From: a bacterium | GTDB lineage: Bacteria > JAJRZV01 | Direction of reading: 5' to 3' | DNA: 64,000 bases | NCBI GenBank assembly: GCA_024275095.1 | Contig: JAJRZV010000050.1 | Coordinates: forward strand, 1 to 64,000 | Part shown: positions 25,532 through 37,950 of the stretch, piece after piece | Layout: the number at the start of each line of letters is the position of its first letter | How positions within the stretch are numbered: position 1 is the first letter of the stretch | Translations under genes and position numbers: made by a program | The notes under the pieces: model-generated | The model's input: the letters and a program-made list of their open reading frames with translations, nothing else | Told to the model about the DNA's origin: nothing | Database searches by the model: none

Positions 25532-26653
25532 TCACCCCCCTGCCATCATGTTTGCAAATTCGTCGAAAATGTCCGTAGAGTCGTGAGGACCCGGTGCTGC
25601 TTCTGGATGATATTGAACAGAATATGTATTGAGATCCTTTACCTGGATACCTTCTACCGTCAAGTCATTGAGATTAATGTGGGTAATCTGGGCACCAATT
25701 CGCCGTGCATCTTCAGGGGATACAGCAAATCCATGGTTCTGGGAGGTAATCTTGATGCGACCTGTGCGTTCGTCACGGACAGGATGGTTGATTCCGTGAT
25801 GCCCGAATTTTAACTTATAAGTTTTCATGCCCAGTGCAAGAGACATGATCTGGTGTCCCAGACAAATGCCGAAAATGGGTAATTTCCCCAGCAGCTTTTT
25901 TACGTTTTCAATTCCATACGATACCGCAGCAGGATCGCCAGGACCGTTGGAAAGAAACAGACCATCAGGTTTGAGTTCAAGCACCTTTTCTGCAGGCCAG
26001 TTTGCTGGTACCACTGTAACCGCCATTCCTTTTTTCCGCATGAGTCGCAGAATGTTCCATTTAATTCCGAAATCGTAAGCTACAACCTTGAATCGGACAG
26101 GAGGAGCTTCCATTTCTTTATGCAGTCCCGTGCTGACATCATCCCACTGGTATGACTCCTGTGTTGTTACATCTTTGACCAGGTCGAGTCCTACAATGGA
26201 TGGAGTACGGTTCAAAATTTCACGCAGTTCTTCAGGATTTTTTCCCGTGCTATCCAGCACAGCGTTCATGGCACCTTTTTCGCGGATGCGAAGGGTTATG
26301 GCGCGCGTATCTACGTCCTCAATGCCCGGAATGCCGTGCTCTTCCAGAAGTTTTCCGAGGCTCTTGTGTGACCGCCAGTTTGAGGGTTCCGGATTGTATT
26401 TTCGCACCACGAACCCTTCGAGGTGAATTCCTGCAGATTCCACGTCTAGGTTGTTTGTACCGTAGTTCCCAATTTCAGGGTAGGTCATAACCACAATTTG
26501 GCCCCTGTAGGATGGATCGTAGAGAATTTCCTGGTACCCGACCATTCCGGTATTAAATATGATTTCACCTGCTGCAGTTCCCCGGGCGCCGAAGGGTTTA
26601 CCTTCAAAAAGCGTCCCATCTTCCAGCATAAGCAGCGCCTTTTGTGAATGCAT
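25532..26653 (-). CDS. carA: Carbamoyl-phosphate synthase small (glutaminase) subunit
   Basis: 373 aa from ATG 26653, behind GAGGGTGAG; an upstream in-frame ATG at 26713 adds unconserved residues. N-terminal domain (LMLEDGTLFEGKPFGARGTAAGEIIFNTGMVGYQEILYDPSYRGQ in outline) and C-terminal class-I glutaminase with the nucleophile Cys in GICLGHQ, plus QNHGFAV and the His/Glu pair in YHPEAAPG. It supplies ammonia for carbamoyl phosphate, the precursor used by pyrB. carB is not in this window. Confidence 0.97.
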   Translation of the reverse strand: MHSQKALLMLEDGTLFEGKPFGARGTAAGEIIFNTGMVGYQEILYDPSYRGQIVVMTYPEIGNYGTNNLDVESAGIHLEGFVVRKYNPEPSNWRSHKSLGKLLEEHGIPGIEDVDTRAITLRIREKGAMNAVLDSTGKNPEELREILNRTPSIVGLDLVKDVTTQESYQWDDVSTGLHKEMEAPPVRFKVVAYDFGIKWNILRLMRKKGMAVTVVPANWPAEKVLELKPDGLFLSNGPGDPAAVSYGIENVKKLLGKLPIFGICLGHQIMSLALGMKTYKLKFGHHGINHPVRDERTGRIKITSQNHGFAVSPEDARRIGAQITHINLNDLTVEGIQVKDLNTYSVQYHPEAAPGPHDSTDIFDEFANMMAGG

Positions 26654-26825
26654 ACTCACCCTCGGAATAAGTGCTTTTATTAACTCAAAAAGGATTTTAA
26701 CAGAAAGATGCATTCAGGCATAGAGATGATTTGCAGATTTGAAAAGGACGGCCTGGTGATAGCACCAGATTGGATTCGGATTTCGGGATTAAAGAGGCGT
26801 GTGTATGGTAATATTACACTTAACC

Positions 26826-29996
<3,171 letters not shown>

Positions 29997-30010
<14 letters not shown>

Positions 30011-30512
30011 TCAGCATCTGGAAAACAAACTCCGTCGTGTCGAATTGCTCGTTTTGGATGTGGATGGTGTGCTCAGTGACGGCCGGATTTACATCAGTGA
30101 CGACGGTCGTGAAATCAAAGCTTTTGACGCTCGTGATGGTCTTGCTATTGTGGCTTTGAAAAGGCGAGGCGTTGAAGTTGCCGTAATTTCAGGTCGCTAC
30201 TCCAGGGCGGTGGAGATTCGCTGTTCTGATCTGGGAGTAGAACTCCTGTTTCAAGATGTCTCGGATAAGCTGGATGTGCTTAAAAAGATTCTCAAGCAAT
30301 GCAACCTGTCCCCTGAAAGTGCAGCGGCGATGGGAGATGATATTAACGATATTTCCATGATGAAGTATTGCGGCGTGTGTGCTACCGTGCCGGAAGCTCA
30401 TCCTGCCGTGCTGGAAGTGGCAGATTATGTCACTTCGCGCGCTGGCGGTCGGGGAGCAGTGAGGGAATTTTCCGAACTCATCATGAAAGCCAAAGGTATG
30501 TGGAAATATTGA
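29997..30512 (+). CDS. kdsC: 3-deoxy-D-manno-octulosonate 8-phosphate phosphatase
   Basis: 171 aa from GTG 29997, overlapping kdsA by 14 nt. A C0-type HAD phosphatase with no cap: LDVDGVLSDGRI holds the nucleophile Asp, ISGR motif II, and GDDINDISMM motif IV. The ending SRAGGRGAVREFSELIM is the KdsC tail that closes the active site. Produces free Kdo for kdsB. Confidence 0.97.
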
Positions 30513-31369
30513 ATACAGGCCCCTCTCTTACAAAGCGCATCAGACGCAGTGTTGCGTACAGTCTGATAAGAATGTTTGTATTTTTTTTCAGGCTTCTGCC
30601 GCTCGAATTTGCTTGCAGGCTGGGCCGTTTGGCGGGCGAGGTCGCCTGGATGGTATTTCGTCGTGAAAGAAAGAAGGGCATTGAGAATTGTATCCGCAGT
30701 GACAAGGCCCCTGATGAGGCCCGGAAGATTGTAAAAGCGGCTTTTGCACGTGTGGGCTGGAAGGTGGTTGAAGCTGTAAACGTGAAAAGGATTCTTACTC
30801 TGCCGTCCTTGAGCATTCAGGCGGAAGGTGAGCATCTGTTGAGAGCACTGGCTTGTTCCGGAGGAGGTATTGCATTTACAGCCCATTACGGCAACTGGGA
30901 GCTCCTTGCTGCCTGGGCCGTGGCCACCGGACTGCCGCTTACTGTTCTCGCACGGCCTCTTTACGACCCCAGGCTTTCACAATGGGTTCGCAAAGAAAGA
31001 GAAAACATCGGCGTGGAAACACTTTACGCAGAGGGTTCAGCGTATTTGCGTAAAGTGCTCGAGGCACTGCGTCGTGGACGAATCGTTGCTGTACTTCCAG
31101 ATGCCAGACCTTACGGAGACAGGGTGTGTGAGGTATCTTTTCTCGGCGGCTCTATGGTGTTGCCTCTCAGTCCTTTCAAGCTCGCCTTGAGAAATCAGAA
31201 CAGGCCGGTTGTTGCTTTTATAAGGCAGGATGGGTGGTCTTTCAGATATCATATTTTAGTACGTAAAATAGAAGGAAGCAGCCCTGAGGAACTGGCGCAG
31301 AATTACGCCTGCCATCTGGAGGAGGTAGTAAAGGAGAAGCCCGAGGATTGGATATGGTGGCTGAGATAA
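30509..31369 (+). CDS. LpxL/HtrB-family lipid A late acyltransferase
   Basis: 286 aa from TTG 30509, which overlaps the kdsC stop; the frame upstream to 30368 is kdsC shadow. N-terminal hydrophobic segment (SVAYSLIRMFVFFFRLLPLEFA) anchors it to the inner membrane. Catalytic H-x4-E is at residues 126-131 (TAHYGNWE). Further family traits: SQWVRKERENIGVE, VAVLPDARPYGDRVCEVSFLGG and the ending EDWIWWLR. It should add a secondary acyl chain to Kdo-lipid A. Placement between Kdo genes and the Lpt genes fits. Confidence 0.88.
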   Translation: MNTGPSLTKRIRRSVAYSLIRMFVFFFRLLPLEFACRLGRLAGEVAWMVFRRERKKGIENCIRSDKAPDEARKIVKAAFARVGWKVVEAVNVKRILTLPSLSIQAEGEHLLRALACSGGGIAFTAHYGNWELLAAWAVATGLPLTVLARPLYDPRLSQWVRKERENIGVETLYAEGSAYLRKVLEALRRGRIVAVLPDARPYGDRVCEVSFLGGSMVLPLSPFKLALRNQNRPVVAFIRQDGWSFRYHILVRKIEGSSPEELAQNYACHLEEVVKEKPEDWIWWLR

Positions 31370-31854
31370 TTTTATGTGCTCTGATAGGTGGTGGCCAGCC
31401 CTCTTTTAGTGCACTTTCAACAATTAAAAATGCCAAGAGCACCAATGGTTCCATTACACTCATACGTCATGAAAAGGCTGTTGTGAGGCTTCGCTTCCAG
31501 GAGGCTACCTTCAACAGTGAACAAAATTCTGTGCATCTTCGACGGGTTACAGGTGAGGCACAGCTGGAAAAAATGAAGAACAGAGTTCTATCGTTTGTTT
31601 TGCCCGAGATTCTTATTAAGCCTCAGGATAAAGCAGCCACTGTTTTGGGGAATTTAGAGATTTATCTCGAGCAATATTCAGCACGATGTACATCGCCGGT
31701 TGTTAAACACGCGAAGGAAAAGTGGGTAATCAATGGCGCATGTGTTCTGTCTGCCCCTGATGGCTCACGTGGCAGCTGTGCCCACATGGTGTATGACAGG
31801 GGAAAGGCGACTGTTTCGTGTGAAGGAGGGGTGGATATTAATTATGTCCCGTAA
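31354..31854 (+). CDS. LptC-like/OstA-like protein (LPS transport), tentative
   Basis: 166 aa from ATG 31354, overlapping the acyltransferase by 16 nt. A weak N-terminal hydrophobic stretch (EIILCALIGGG) could be an anchor. The rest is beta-rich with repeated strand patterns; the end (WVINGACVLSAPDGSRGSCAHMVYDRGKATVSCEGGVDI) resembles OstA/LptC repeats. The main argument is position: lptC normally stands directly before lptA-lptB. Sequence similarity alone is weak, so this is an inference. Several Cys residues in the C-terminal part are unusual for LptC. Confidence 0.5.
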   Translation: MVAEIILCALIGGGQPSFSALSTIKNAKSTNGSITLIRHEKAVVRLRFQEATFNSEQNSVHLRRVTGEAQLEKMKNRVLSFVLPEILIKPQDKAATVLGNLEIYLEQYSARCTSPVVKHAKEKWVINGACVLSAPDGSRGSCAHMVYDRGKATVSCEGGVDINYVP

Positions 31855-32347
31855 GCAACCGGTCAAAATTGTATTGTTGTTGCTTCTGGTGATGTTTGCT
31901 TTTCAAAGTCGTGCACTCGCGGCTGTTGAAAAAGATAAAGATAAAGATAAGGTGGCCTTACCTTTTGAAAAAGCACCTGTTGAGATAAAGTCAAAGAAGG
32001 TTACATATCATTTGAAAGAAAAGAAAGTGCTGTTTGAACAGGAAGTGATTGTTCGTCAAAGAGACCTTGTCATATATGCCGACAAGGCGTTTGCGTTTCT
32101 GGATTCCAATAACGAAATTGAAAAGATCGTGCTCACTGGCCTCGTAAAGGTTGTCAAAGGAGACGTGGTGCTGGTGTCCACAAAGACTGTATATCTGAGG
32201 AAGGAGGGTCTCATTATCATTACCGGTGAGCCTCGAGCATGGAAAGGAAAAGATTTTCTGGAAGGAGAACGTATTACCTATGACCTGAACACAGGAGAGC
32301 TCAGGTTGGAAAATGCGAGTATCACCATTAACGAGGTAAAGCCCTGA
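31844..32347 (+). CDS. lptA: LPS export periplasmic protein LptA
   Basis: 167 aa from ATG 31844 behind GAAGGAGGGG. Signal peptide at residues 2-27 (KIVLLLLLVMFAFQSRALAA). Then a KDKDKDK stretch coded by a threefold AAAGAT repeat, and the OstA/LptA jelly-roll: PVEIKSKKVTYHLKEKKVLFEQEVIVRQRDLVIYADKA, with each strand pair typical of the LPS bridge. The upstream frame to 31733 is not used. Overlaps the LptC-like gene by 11 nt and lptB by 1 nt. Confidence 0.88.
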   Translation: MSRKQPVKIVLLLLLVMFAFQSRALAAVEKDKDKDKVALPFEKAPVEIKSKKVTYHLKEKKVLFEQEVIVRQRDLVIYADKAFAFLDSNNEIEKIVLTGLVKVVKGDVVLVSTKTVYLRKEGLIIITGEPRAWKGKDFLEGERITYDLNTGELRLENASITINEVKP

Positions 32348-33063
32348 TGCTTGAAGGTATTGACCTTAAAAAATCATTCGGTCGAAAGGTCGTTGTTCAG
32401 GACGTAAACGTTCGAATTCCCCGTGGAATGGTGGTGGGTCTTCTCGGGCCTAACGGTGCAGGCAAAACGACCACTTTTCGGATGATTGCCGGTTTTTTAC
32501 AACCAGATACAGGGACTGTGTTGCTGGATGGTAAGGACATTACAACACGTGAGGTTCATGAGAGAGCCCTGCTCGGGATTACATATCTTTCCCAGGAGCC
32601 TTCTGTATTTAGAGGGTTAAGTGTCGAGGACAACATCATAGCCGTTCTTGAATTTCACGGGTACAGTCGTAAAGACGCAGTGAAAAAAGCGTGGGAACTT
32701 CTCGAACAGTTCGGTCTCCGCGGTAAGGAGAAACAGAAAGCATGGAGCCTCTCGGGCGGAGAGAGGCGACGACTGGAGGTGGCAAGGGCAATTGCGATAG
32801 AACCCAAATATATTTTGATGGACGAGCCTTTCACGGGAATAGACCCAATCATGGTGGCAGAGCTGAAAACTATCATCCAGCAGCTTGCTCAGATGAACAT
32901 AGGAGTGTTAATTTCTGACCACAACGTTCGGGATACTTTGAGTATTTGCAACAAAGCGTATATAATAGCTAATGGTATGATTATTGCTAAAGGGACATGC
33001 GACGAGCTTGTTAACCATCCGGACGTGCGCAGGTATTACCTGGGTGAGGACTTTGAGATGTGA
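32347..33063 (+). CDS. lptB: LPS export ABC transporter ATP-binding protein LptB
   Basis: 238 aa. Walker A GPNGAGKTTTF near residue 36, Q-loop YLSQEPSVF, signature LSGGERRRLEVARA, Walker B YILMDEPFTGIDP and switch His in ISDHNV. The SQEPSVFRGLSVEDN wording and the C-terminal YYLGEDF are LptB-specific. It powers LPS extraction with LptFG, which are not in the window. Overlaps rpoN start region. Confidence 0.97.
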   Translation: MLEGIDLKKSFGRKVVVQDVNVRIPRGMVVGLLGPNGAGKTTTFRMIAGFLQPDTGTVLLDGKDITTREVHERALLGITYLSQEPSVFRGLSVEDNIIAVLEFHGYSRKDAVKKAWELLEQFGLRGKEKQKAWSLSGGERRRLEVARAIAIEPKYILMDEPFTGIDPIMVAELKTIIQQLAQMNIGVLISDHNVRDTLSICNKAYIIANGMIIAKGTCDELVNHPDVRRYYLGEDFEM

Positions 33064-33065
33064 CC

Positions 33066-34496
33066 ATGGACCAGAGACTTTCACTTAAGCAGTCTTTAAA
33101 ACTTCAACAAAAACTTATACTTACGCCCCAACTGCGCCTTGCGCTCGAGATCCTACAGATGAATCGCTTGGAACTCGAAGAGTCCATTTTTCAGGAACTG
33201 GAAGTTAATCCCTTTCTGGAAGCGGAAACGCCCGCTCCTGAGGAAGGGTCCCAGCATGAAGAAAACCCTCCGGTAGACCACGTTGCAGAACTTGAGCACC
33301 TTTCAAATTTGCTTGAAGAGGGCTTCAGGTCCTACCATGCCGAACAAACTGCGTTTCATTATGGCGGTGCCGAAGAAGACGAGGAAGAACGCGTGGACCC
33401 ATTGAGTCTGGCTACCCACACGGAAACGCTGAGCGAACACTTGGCTTGGCAGCTTCAGATGAACGATTTTTCATCGTATGAAGTAAAAATCGGTGCCGAG
33501 ATTATCGGCAACCTGGACTCTGACGGTTATCTGAGGGTAGAGCCTGAGGAGATTGCAAACGGACTGGGTGTTCCTCTCGAGGATGTTGAAAATGTGAGGC
33601 GGCGGATTCAGGAATTTGATCCTCCCGGTGTGGCCTCACGCAATCTTTCAGAGTCTCTCGCTGTTCAGCTTAAGGTTTCGAAGCTGGGAGACGAAATAGA
33701 AATGAGAATGGTTACAGAACTTCTTCAGTATACTTTGAACCGGAATACCGAACAGCTGAAAAAGGTCCTGAAGGTTGACGATGACCGCTTGCGGAGGGCA
33801 TACGAAATTATTTCTCACCTTGATCCCAAGCCGGGCCGTAATTTTTCGACCACTCCGGTAGAAGCTGTGATTCCAGATTTAAAGGTGGTTCAGAAAGGAG
33901 ACGATTTCGATGTGATCCTCATGGACGAACGCATACCGCGATTGAGATTGTCTTCACACTACCGTAAATACTTGCAGGCTGCAAAAGATAACCCTGATAT
34001 TGCAAAATTTCTTCTCGAGCGTTATCAGCGGGCCCAGGGGATTATTAAAGGAATTTTTCAGAGAAATGACACGCTGCTCAAGGTGGGTCGCAGCATCGTG
34101 AAATTTCAAAAGGAATTCATGCTTCAGGGGCCTGAACACATGACACCCCTGACCCTGAAAGATGTTGCAGCTGATGTGGACATGCACGAGTCTACCATCA
34201 GTCGCATCACCACGAATAAGTGGATTGATACACCCTGGGGCATATTTCCTCTCAAGCACTTTTTTTCCAGCAAGGTCCGGGGTGCTGGGGGTGAAACACA
34301 TTCTTCCATTGCAGTGAAGGAGAAAATCAAAAAACTGATTAAATATGAAGACCCGGCACGCCCCCTCAGTGACGATGAAATTGCACGTCGGTTGAAAAGC
34401 GAGGGTATCAACATCGCGCGAAGAACCGTGGCCAAATATCGTGATGCGCTGGGTATACCTTCATCATCACAGCGCAGGCGCTTAAAATCCGGGTAG
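33066..34496 (+). CDS. rpoN: RNA polymerase sigma-54 factor
   Basis: 476 aa from ATG 33066 (GTG 33060 also open). Region I is Gln/Leu-rich (QSLKLQQKLILTPQLRLALEILQMNRLEL), followed by an acidic region II, core-binding domain, helix-turn-helix (DVDMHESTISRITTNKWI) and the RpoN box (ARRTVAKYR) near the C terminus. The protein is complete and should recognise -24/-12 promoters; none was found in this window. Following lptB is its usual place. Confidence 0.97.
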   Translation: MDQRLSLKQSLKLQQKLILTPQLRLALEILQMNRLELEESIFQELEVNPFLEAETPAPEEGSQHEENPPVDHVAELEHLSNLLEEGFRSYHAEQTAFHYGGAEEDEEERVDPLSLATHTETLSEHLAWQLQMNDFSSYEVKIGAEIIGNLDSDGYLRVEPEEIANGLGVPLEDVENVRRRIQEFDPPGVASRNLSESLAVQLKVSKLGDEIEMRMVTELLQYTLNRNTEQLKKVLKVDDDRLRRAYEIISHLDPKPGRNFSTTPVEAVIPDLKVVQKGDDFDVILMDERIPRLRLSSHYRKYLQAAKDNPDIAKFLLERYQRAQGIIKGIFQRNDTLLKVGRSIVKFQKEFMLQGPEHMTPLTLKDVAADVDMHESTISRITTNKWIDTPWGIFPLKHFFSSKVRGAGGETHSSIAVKEKIKKLIKYEDPARPLSDDEIARRLKSEGINIARRTVAKYRDALGIPSSSQRRRLKSG

Positions 34497-34505
34497 CAGG
34501 ATGTT

Positions 34506-34889
34506 ATGGGTGTAAAGATTTTAGGGTCAGAGAGGGGCTATTCCAAGGTTACAAATTTTTTCCTGATAGTAGTTATTGCACTTGGTATATATGTCGCCTG
34601 GATTGTGGCCCCACCTTTTATGCACAACTCGACCATTAAGGGCAATATGAAAGAGGCCCTTCGAGAGGTGGTTAAATACATGGACGAGAATGAAACACGT
34701 TATTATTTGATGAAAAAACTTGACCTCTGGGGCATAAGATATAACCCTGAAACCATATACGTATGGGATGAAGAAGGATACCGTCATGTGGAAATGACCT
34801 ACAGTGAGCCCATCACTTTTTTCGGTCAATGGACGTTTGAGTTGACGTTTCATCCTAAAATTGCCATCAAACTTTTACGACGACATTAA
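34506..34889 (+). CDS. Small single-pass membrane protein of unknown function
   Basis: 127 aa. One transmembrane helix at about residues 16-36 (VTNFFLIVVIALGIYVAWIVA), then a 90-residue soluble domain with alternating helix and strand (MKEALREVVKYMDENETRYYLMKKLDLWGIRYN, VEMTYSEPITFFGQWTFELTFHP). The architecture recalls small DUF4845-type anchored proteins, but I cannot assign a family. It lies 9 nt after rpoN and 2 nt before pyrR, so it is co-transcribed with both. Confidence 0.75.
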   Translation: MGVKILGSERGYSKVTNFFLIVVIALGIYVAWIVAPPFMHNSTIKGNMKEALREVVKYMDENETRYYLMKKLDLWGIRYNPETIYVWDEEGYRHVEMTYSEPITFFGQWTFELTFHPKIAIKLLRRH

Positions 34890-34891
34890 GG

Positions 34892-35428
34892 ATGCCAGAA
34901 AAAATCATTATTCAACGGGCAGAATTTGAAAATACGCTTCGGCGCATGGCGTATGAACTCGTGGAGAAATGCGGAGGCCTGGAAAATGTCGTTCTGGTAG
35001 GTGTGCACCGCGGCGGTGTGTGGCTTGCCTACCGCATTGCTACGATTATTCAAGCAGAAAGGGGGCACGAATTGCCCCGAGGAGAGCTGGACATCAACCT
35101 CTACCGGGATGACCTCAGCCGCATTGGATATCATCCTGAAATCAGGCGGACGGAAGTTCCGGTACCCATTGATAATGCTTTCGTTGTGCTCGTGGATGAT
35201 GTTATATACACCGGGCGGACAGCGAGAGCTGCACTGGATGCACTTATGGATCTGGGAAGGCCCCAGAAGGTTCTATTATGCGTGATGGTGGATAGAGGGG
35301 GCAGGGAACTCCCTATTCAGCCAGATATATACGGGGTGAAAGTTCCGGTAGACAGCACCGGATTAATCGAGGTACGCTTTCGTGAAATTCACGGGGAAGA
35401 TGCTGTGGTCGTGAGGCCGAGGTCATGA
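34892..35428 (+). CDS. pyrR: Bifunctional pyrimidine operon regulator / uracil phosphoribosyltransferase PyrR
   Basis: 178 aa. PRPP-binding motif VVLVDDVIYTGRTARAAL, plus GVHRGGVWLAYRIA and LYRDDLSRIGYHPEIRRTEVP, all PyrR features. In other bacteria it binds UMP and attenuates pyr mRNA. Here there is no leader between it and the upstream gene (2 nt), so the usual leader-attenuation site is not evident. Overlaps pyrB by 4 nt. Confidence 0.95.
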   Translation: MPEKIIIQRAEFENTLRRMAYELVEKCGGLENVVLVGVHRGGVWLAYRIATIIQAERGHELPRGELDINLYRDDLSRIGYHPEIRRTEVPVPIDNAFVVLVDDVIYTGRTARAALDALMDLGRPQKVLLCVMVDRGGRELPIQPDIYGVKVPVDSTGLIEVRFREIHGEDAVVVRPRS

Positions 35429-36351
35429 GTTTTCCCGAAAGGGGACTGATAGGCATAAGAGCGTTGCGCAGGGAAGATATCGAGCTGATACTCAGAACAG
35501 CTCGCTCAATGAAAGACATTAGCAAACGGGATGTAAAAAAGGTACCGGCATTGCGTGGAAAAACCGTGGCCAATCTTTTTTTTGAACCTTCAACACGCAC
35601 GAGAACTTCCTTTGAACTTGCTGCCAAGCGCCTGAGTGCGGACGTGGTCAACTTTTCACCTTCGGGAAGCAGTATGGCCAAGGGCGAGCTGATGCTCGAT
35701 ACGGTGAAGAATATTCTTGCCATGAACGTGGATGCCCTTGTTATACGTGCCAAACCAGAAGGTGCCTGTGAATTCATATCGCAACACGTGGATGTGCCGG
35801 TTATCAATGCAGGTGATGGAATGCACGAACATCCCACCCAGGCACTTCTCGACGCCCTCACAATGGAGGAGCAGTTCGGCACACTTGATGGCCTCAAGGT
35901 GCTCATTGTAGGAGATATACTTCATAGCCGTGTGGCCCGTTCCAACATTTATCTTCTCAAGAACTTTGACATCGAAATCCGCGTGTGCGGACCGCCCACA
36001 CTCATACCCCGAGGAATAGAGAGTATGGGGGTTAAGGTGTTTTATCATCTCCAGGAAGCACTTGAGGGTGTGAATGTTATTATGATGCTTCGAATTCAAA
36101 TGGAACGCATGCAGGGAGGACACTTTCCGAGTATTCACGAATATTCAAAATTCTGGGGTCTCACCGCAGAGATTCTTGACCGGCATGCACCTCCAGATGC
36201 GGTGGTCATGCATCCCGGTCCGCTCAATCGGGGCGTGGAAATTACCCCTGACGTGGCGGATGGTGCTCGTTCGGTAATACTCTATCAGGTGGAGAACGGT
36301 GTGGCTGTGCGTATGGCTGTTCTGTACCTTGTTGTGGGCGGAGGGCGATGA
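35425..36351 (+). CDS. pyrB: Aspartate carbamoyltransferase catalytic subunit
   Basis: 308 aa. Carbamoyl-phosphate site FFEPSTRTRTSFELAAKRL, the SSMAKGE-like SGSSMAKGELMLDT loop, HPTQALLDALT, and the aspartate-binding residues in LRIQMERM and HPGPLNRGVEI. Standard catalytic chain with no DHOase fusion. Followed directly by pyrC (4-nt overlap). No pyrI regulatory gene. Confidence 0.97.
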   Translation: MSFPERGLIGIRALRREDIELILRTARSMKDISKRDVKKVPALRGKTVANLFFEPSTRTRTSFELAAKRLSADVVNFSPSGSSMAKGELMLDTVKNILAMNVDALVIRAKPEGACEFISQHVDVPVINAGDGMHEHPTQALLDALTMEEQFGTLDGLKVLIVGDILHSRVARSNIYLLKNFDIEIRVCGPPTLIPRGIESMGVKVFYHLQEALEGVNVIMMLRIQMERMQGGHFPSIHEYSKFWGLTAEILDRHAPPDAVVMHPGPLNRGVEITPDVADGARSVILYQVENGVAVRMAVLYLVVGGGR

Positions 36352-37643
36352 CGGCGATTGTTCTCAAAAAGGGGCGTGTGATTGACCCCTCTCAGCATCT
36401 GGACACAGAACGGACGGTCATTATTCGCGATGGACGAATTTCGGGAATATACCCACCAGGTGATGAACCTCCTGTTGAGGAAGATGTGCTCGAGTTCAAT
36501 GTGGACGGCCTTGTGGTATGTCCAGGTTTTATTGACCTGCACGTTCATCTGCGCGATCCCGGTGAGGAATGGAAAGAGGATATTGCTTCTGGAACCCTTG
36601 CAGCGGCACGCGGGGGATTTACCACTGTTGTAGCTATGCCCAATACGATACCTCCAAATGATACTCCTCAGGTTACTGCTTACATCGTGAGGAGGGCACG
36701 TGAGGTAGGGCATGTACGGGTTGTTCCTGCAGGCCGCATTGTTCGTGCTGATGGCACAGCTCTATCGCCCTTTGGAGAGATGGTGGAAGCGGGCGCGTGT
36801 GCGTTTACGGACGATGGTTCCTGGACGAGTGACGCACAGCTTATGGAACGGGCGATGGAGTATGCGAAAGCATTTGGGGTTCCACTCCTGTCACACCCCG
36901 AAGAGCCGGCTCTTTCCTGCGGTGGCCAGATCAACGAGGGACAAATGTCACTTCTTCTTGGTCTGAAGGGCATTCCCTCGCAGGCTGAAGAAGTTGCTGT
37001 CTTCCGGGATATTAAATTAGCTGAACTTACGGGTGGTCATCTTCACCTGCAGCATATTTCTACAAAGGGTTCTGTTGAACTCGTGAAGCTCGCCAAAGAA
37101 AAAGGCATGAAAAACATTACATGCGAGGTAACTCCTCACCACTTCAGCCTTACGGAAGAAGCTGTTGAAGGGTTTAATACCAGTGCAAAGGTGAAACCGC
37201 CTTTGCGTACAGAAGATGATCGCCAGGCTCTTCTTCTGGGGCTCAGGGACGGCACTATAGATTGCATTGCCACGGATCATGCGCCCCACTCCGAACTCGA
37301 GAAAAAACGAGAGTTCAACGAAGCAGCTTTTGGTATTTCGGGACTGGAGACAGCATTGCCCCTTTCTTTGAATCTTGTTCGCAATGGTCACATCTCCCTT
37401 TCCCGATTGGTGGAACTTCTCTCTGTCAATCCAGCCCGCATTATCTCTTCCAGGGGAGGCACACTCAAACCAGGTGCACCTGCTGACGTGACGGTTTTCG
37501 ATCCCGACCTCGAATGGGAGGTGACACCGGAAGCTCTTGCCTCAAGAGGTAAAAACACTCCCTTTCTCGGTAAAAAGTTGCGCGGGCGTGTGGTAATCAC
37601 CATTGTAGAAGGCAGGATTGTTCATTCCGTGTTGAAGGTGTGA
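36348..37643 (+). CDS. pyrC: Dihydroorotase, type I
   Basis: 431 aa. Metal motif DLHVHLRDPGEEWKEDI, then LSHPEE, LQHISTKGSVEL, TCEVTPHHFSLTEE and TDHAPHSELEK with the catalytic Asp. The carboxylated Lys of class II-type enzymes is replaced by the usual short-form arrangement; overall it is an active-type PyrC rather than a non-catalytic partner. Last gene of the operon begun by kdsB. Its last four codons including the stop are repeated directly after it. Confidence 0.97.
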   Translation: MTAIVLKKGRVIDPSQHLDTERTVIIRDGRISGIYPPGDEPPVEEDVLEFNVDGLVVCPGFIDLHVHLRDPGEEWKEDIASGTLAAARGGFTTVVAMPNTIPPNDTPQVTAYIVRRAREVGHVRVVPAGRIVRADGTALSPFGEMVEAGACAFTDDGSWTSDAQLMERAMEYAKAFGVPLLSHPEEPALSCGGQINEGQMSLLLGLKGIPSQAEEVAVFRDIKLAELTGGHLHLQHISTKGSVELVKLAKEKGMKNITCEVTPHHFSLTEEAVEGFNTSAKVKPPLRTEDDRQALLLGLRDGTIDCIATDHAPHSELEKKREFNEAAFGISGLETALPLSLNLVRNGHISLSRLVELLSVNPARIISSRGGTLKPGAPADVTVFDPDLEWEVTPEALASRGKNTPFLGKKLRGRVVITIVEGRIVHSVLKV

Positions 37644-37655
37644 TTGAAGGTGTGA
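37632..37655 (+). repeat. Tandem 12-bp duplication across the pyrC stop codon
   Basis: TTGAAGGTGTGA occurs twice back to back (37632-37643 and 37644-37655). The first copy encodes the last residues LKV and the TGA of pyrC; the second lies just outside the gene. This looks like a slippage duplication and does not alter the protein. Confidence 0.9.
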
Positions 37656-37950
37656 GAATAAGAGCGCTTTTCAGTTCCAGGCAGTGTAGAACGTTAACCG
37701 CGAAGCAGCCTTGGTAATTTTGATAATATAACCGAGCGATTATTGGCAGTTGTTTCTCCCGGGGAACCCATGCTTTTTTATGTGATTTCATAATCCCTGT
37801 GTGTGTTTGCAGGAGAAGGCCTGTCTGCATTGCTTGAGTTAGCCTTTTGATTTCAGAAGGCAAGCCGGACCAGAACGGGACTTGAAAGCAGCGGAGCATT
37901 AAAGTATGTTGGGTGAGCGTATTTAACCTGGACGTGATGGAGAGAGGAAA
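37656..37950. other. Intergenic region between pyrC and the amidase gene
   Basis: About 300 nt without a supportable gene. A minus-strand frame (37597-37899) lacks any recognisable motif. The 3' part carries a candidate promoter for the amidase gene. No clear terminator hairpin after pyrC. Confidence 0.5.
37882..37910 (+). promoter_or_regulatory. Possible promoter for the amidase gene
   Basis: TTGAAA (37882-37887) and TATGTT (37905-37910) with 17 nt between them, five of six and four of six matches to sigma-70 boxes. The gene starts 41 nt further on, behind GAGAGAGG. Confidence 0.3.

Noticed and set aside
34889-34892. PyrR attenuator leader
   Set aside because: Only 2 nt separate pyrR from the upstream gene, leaving no room for an antiterminator/terminator leader.
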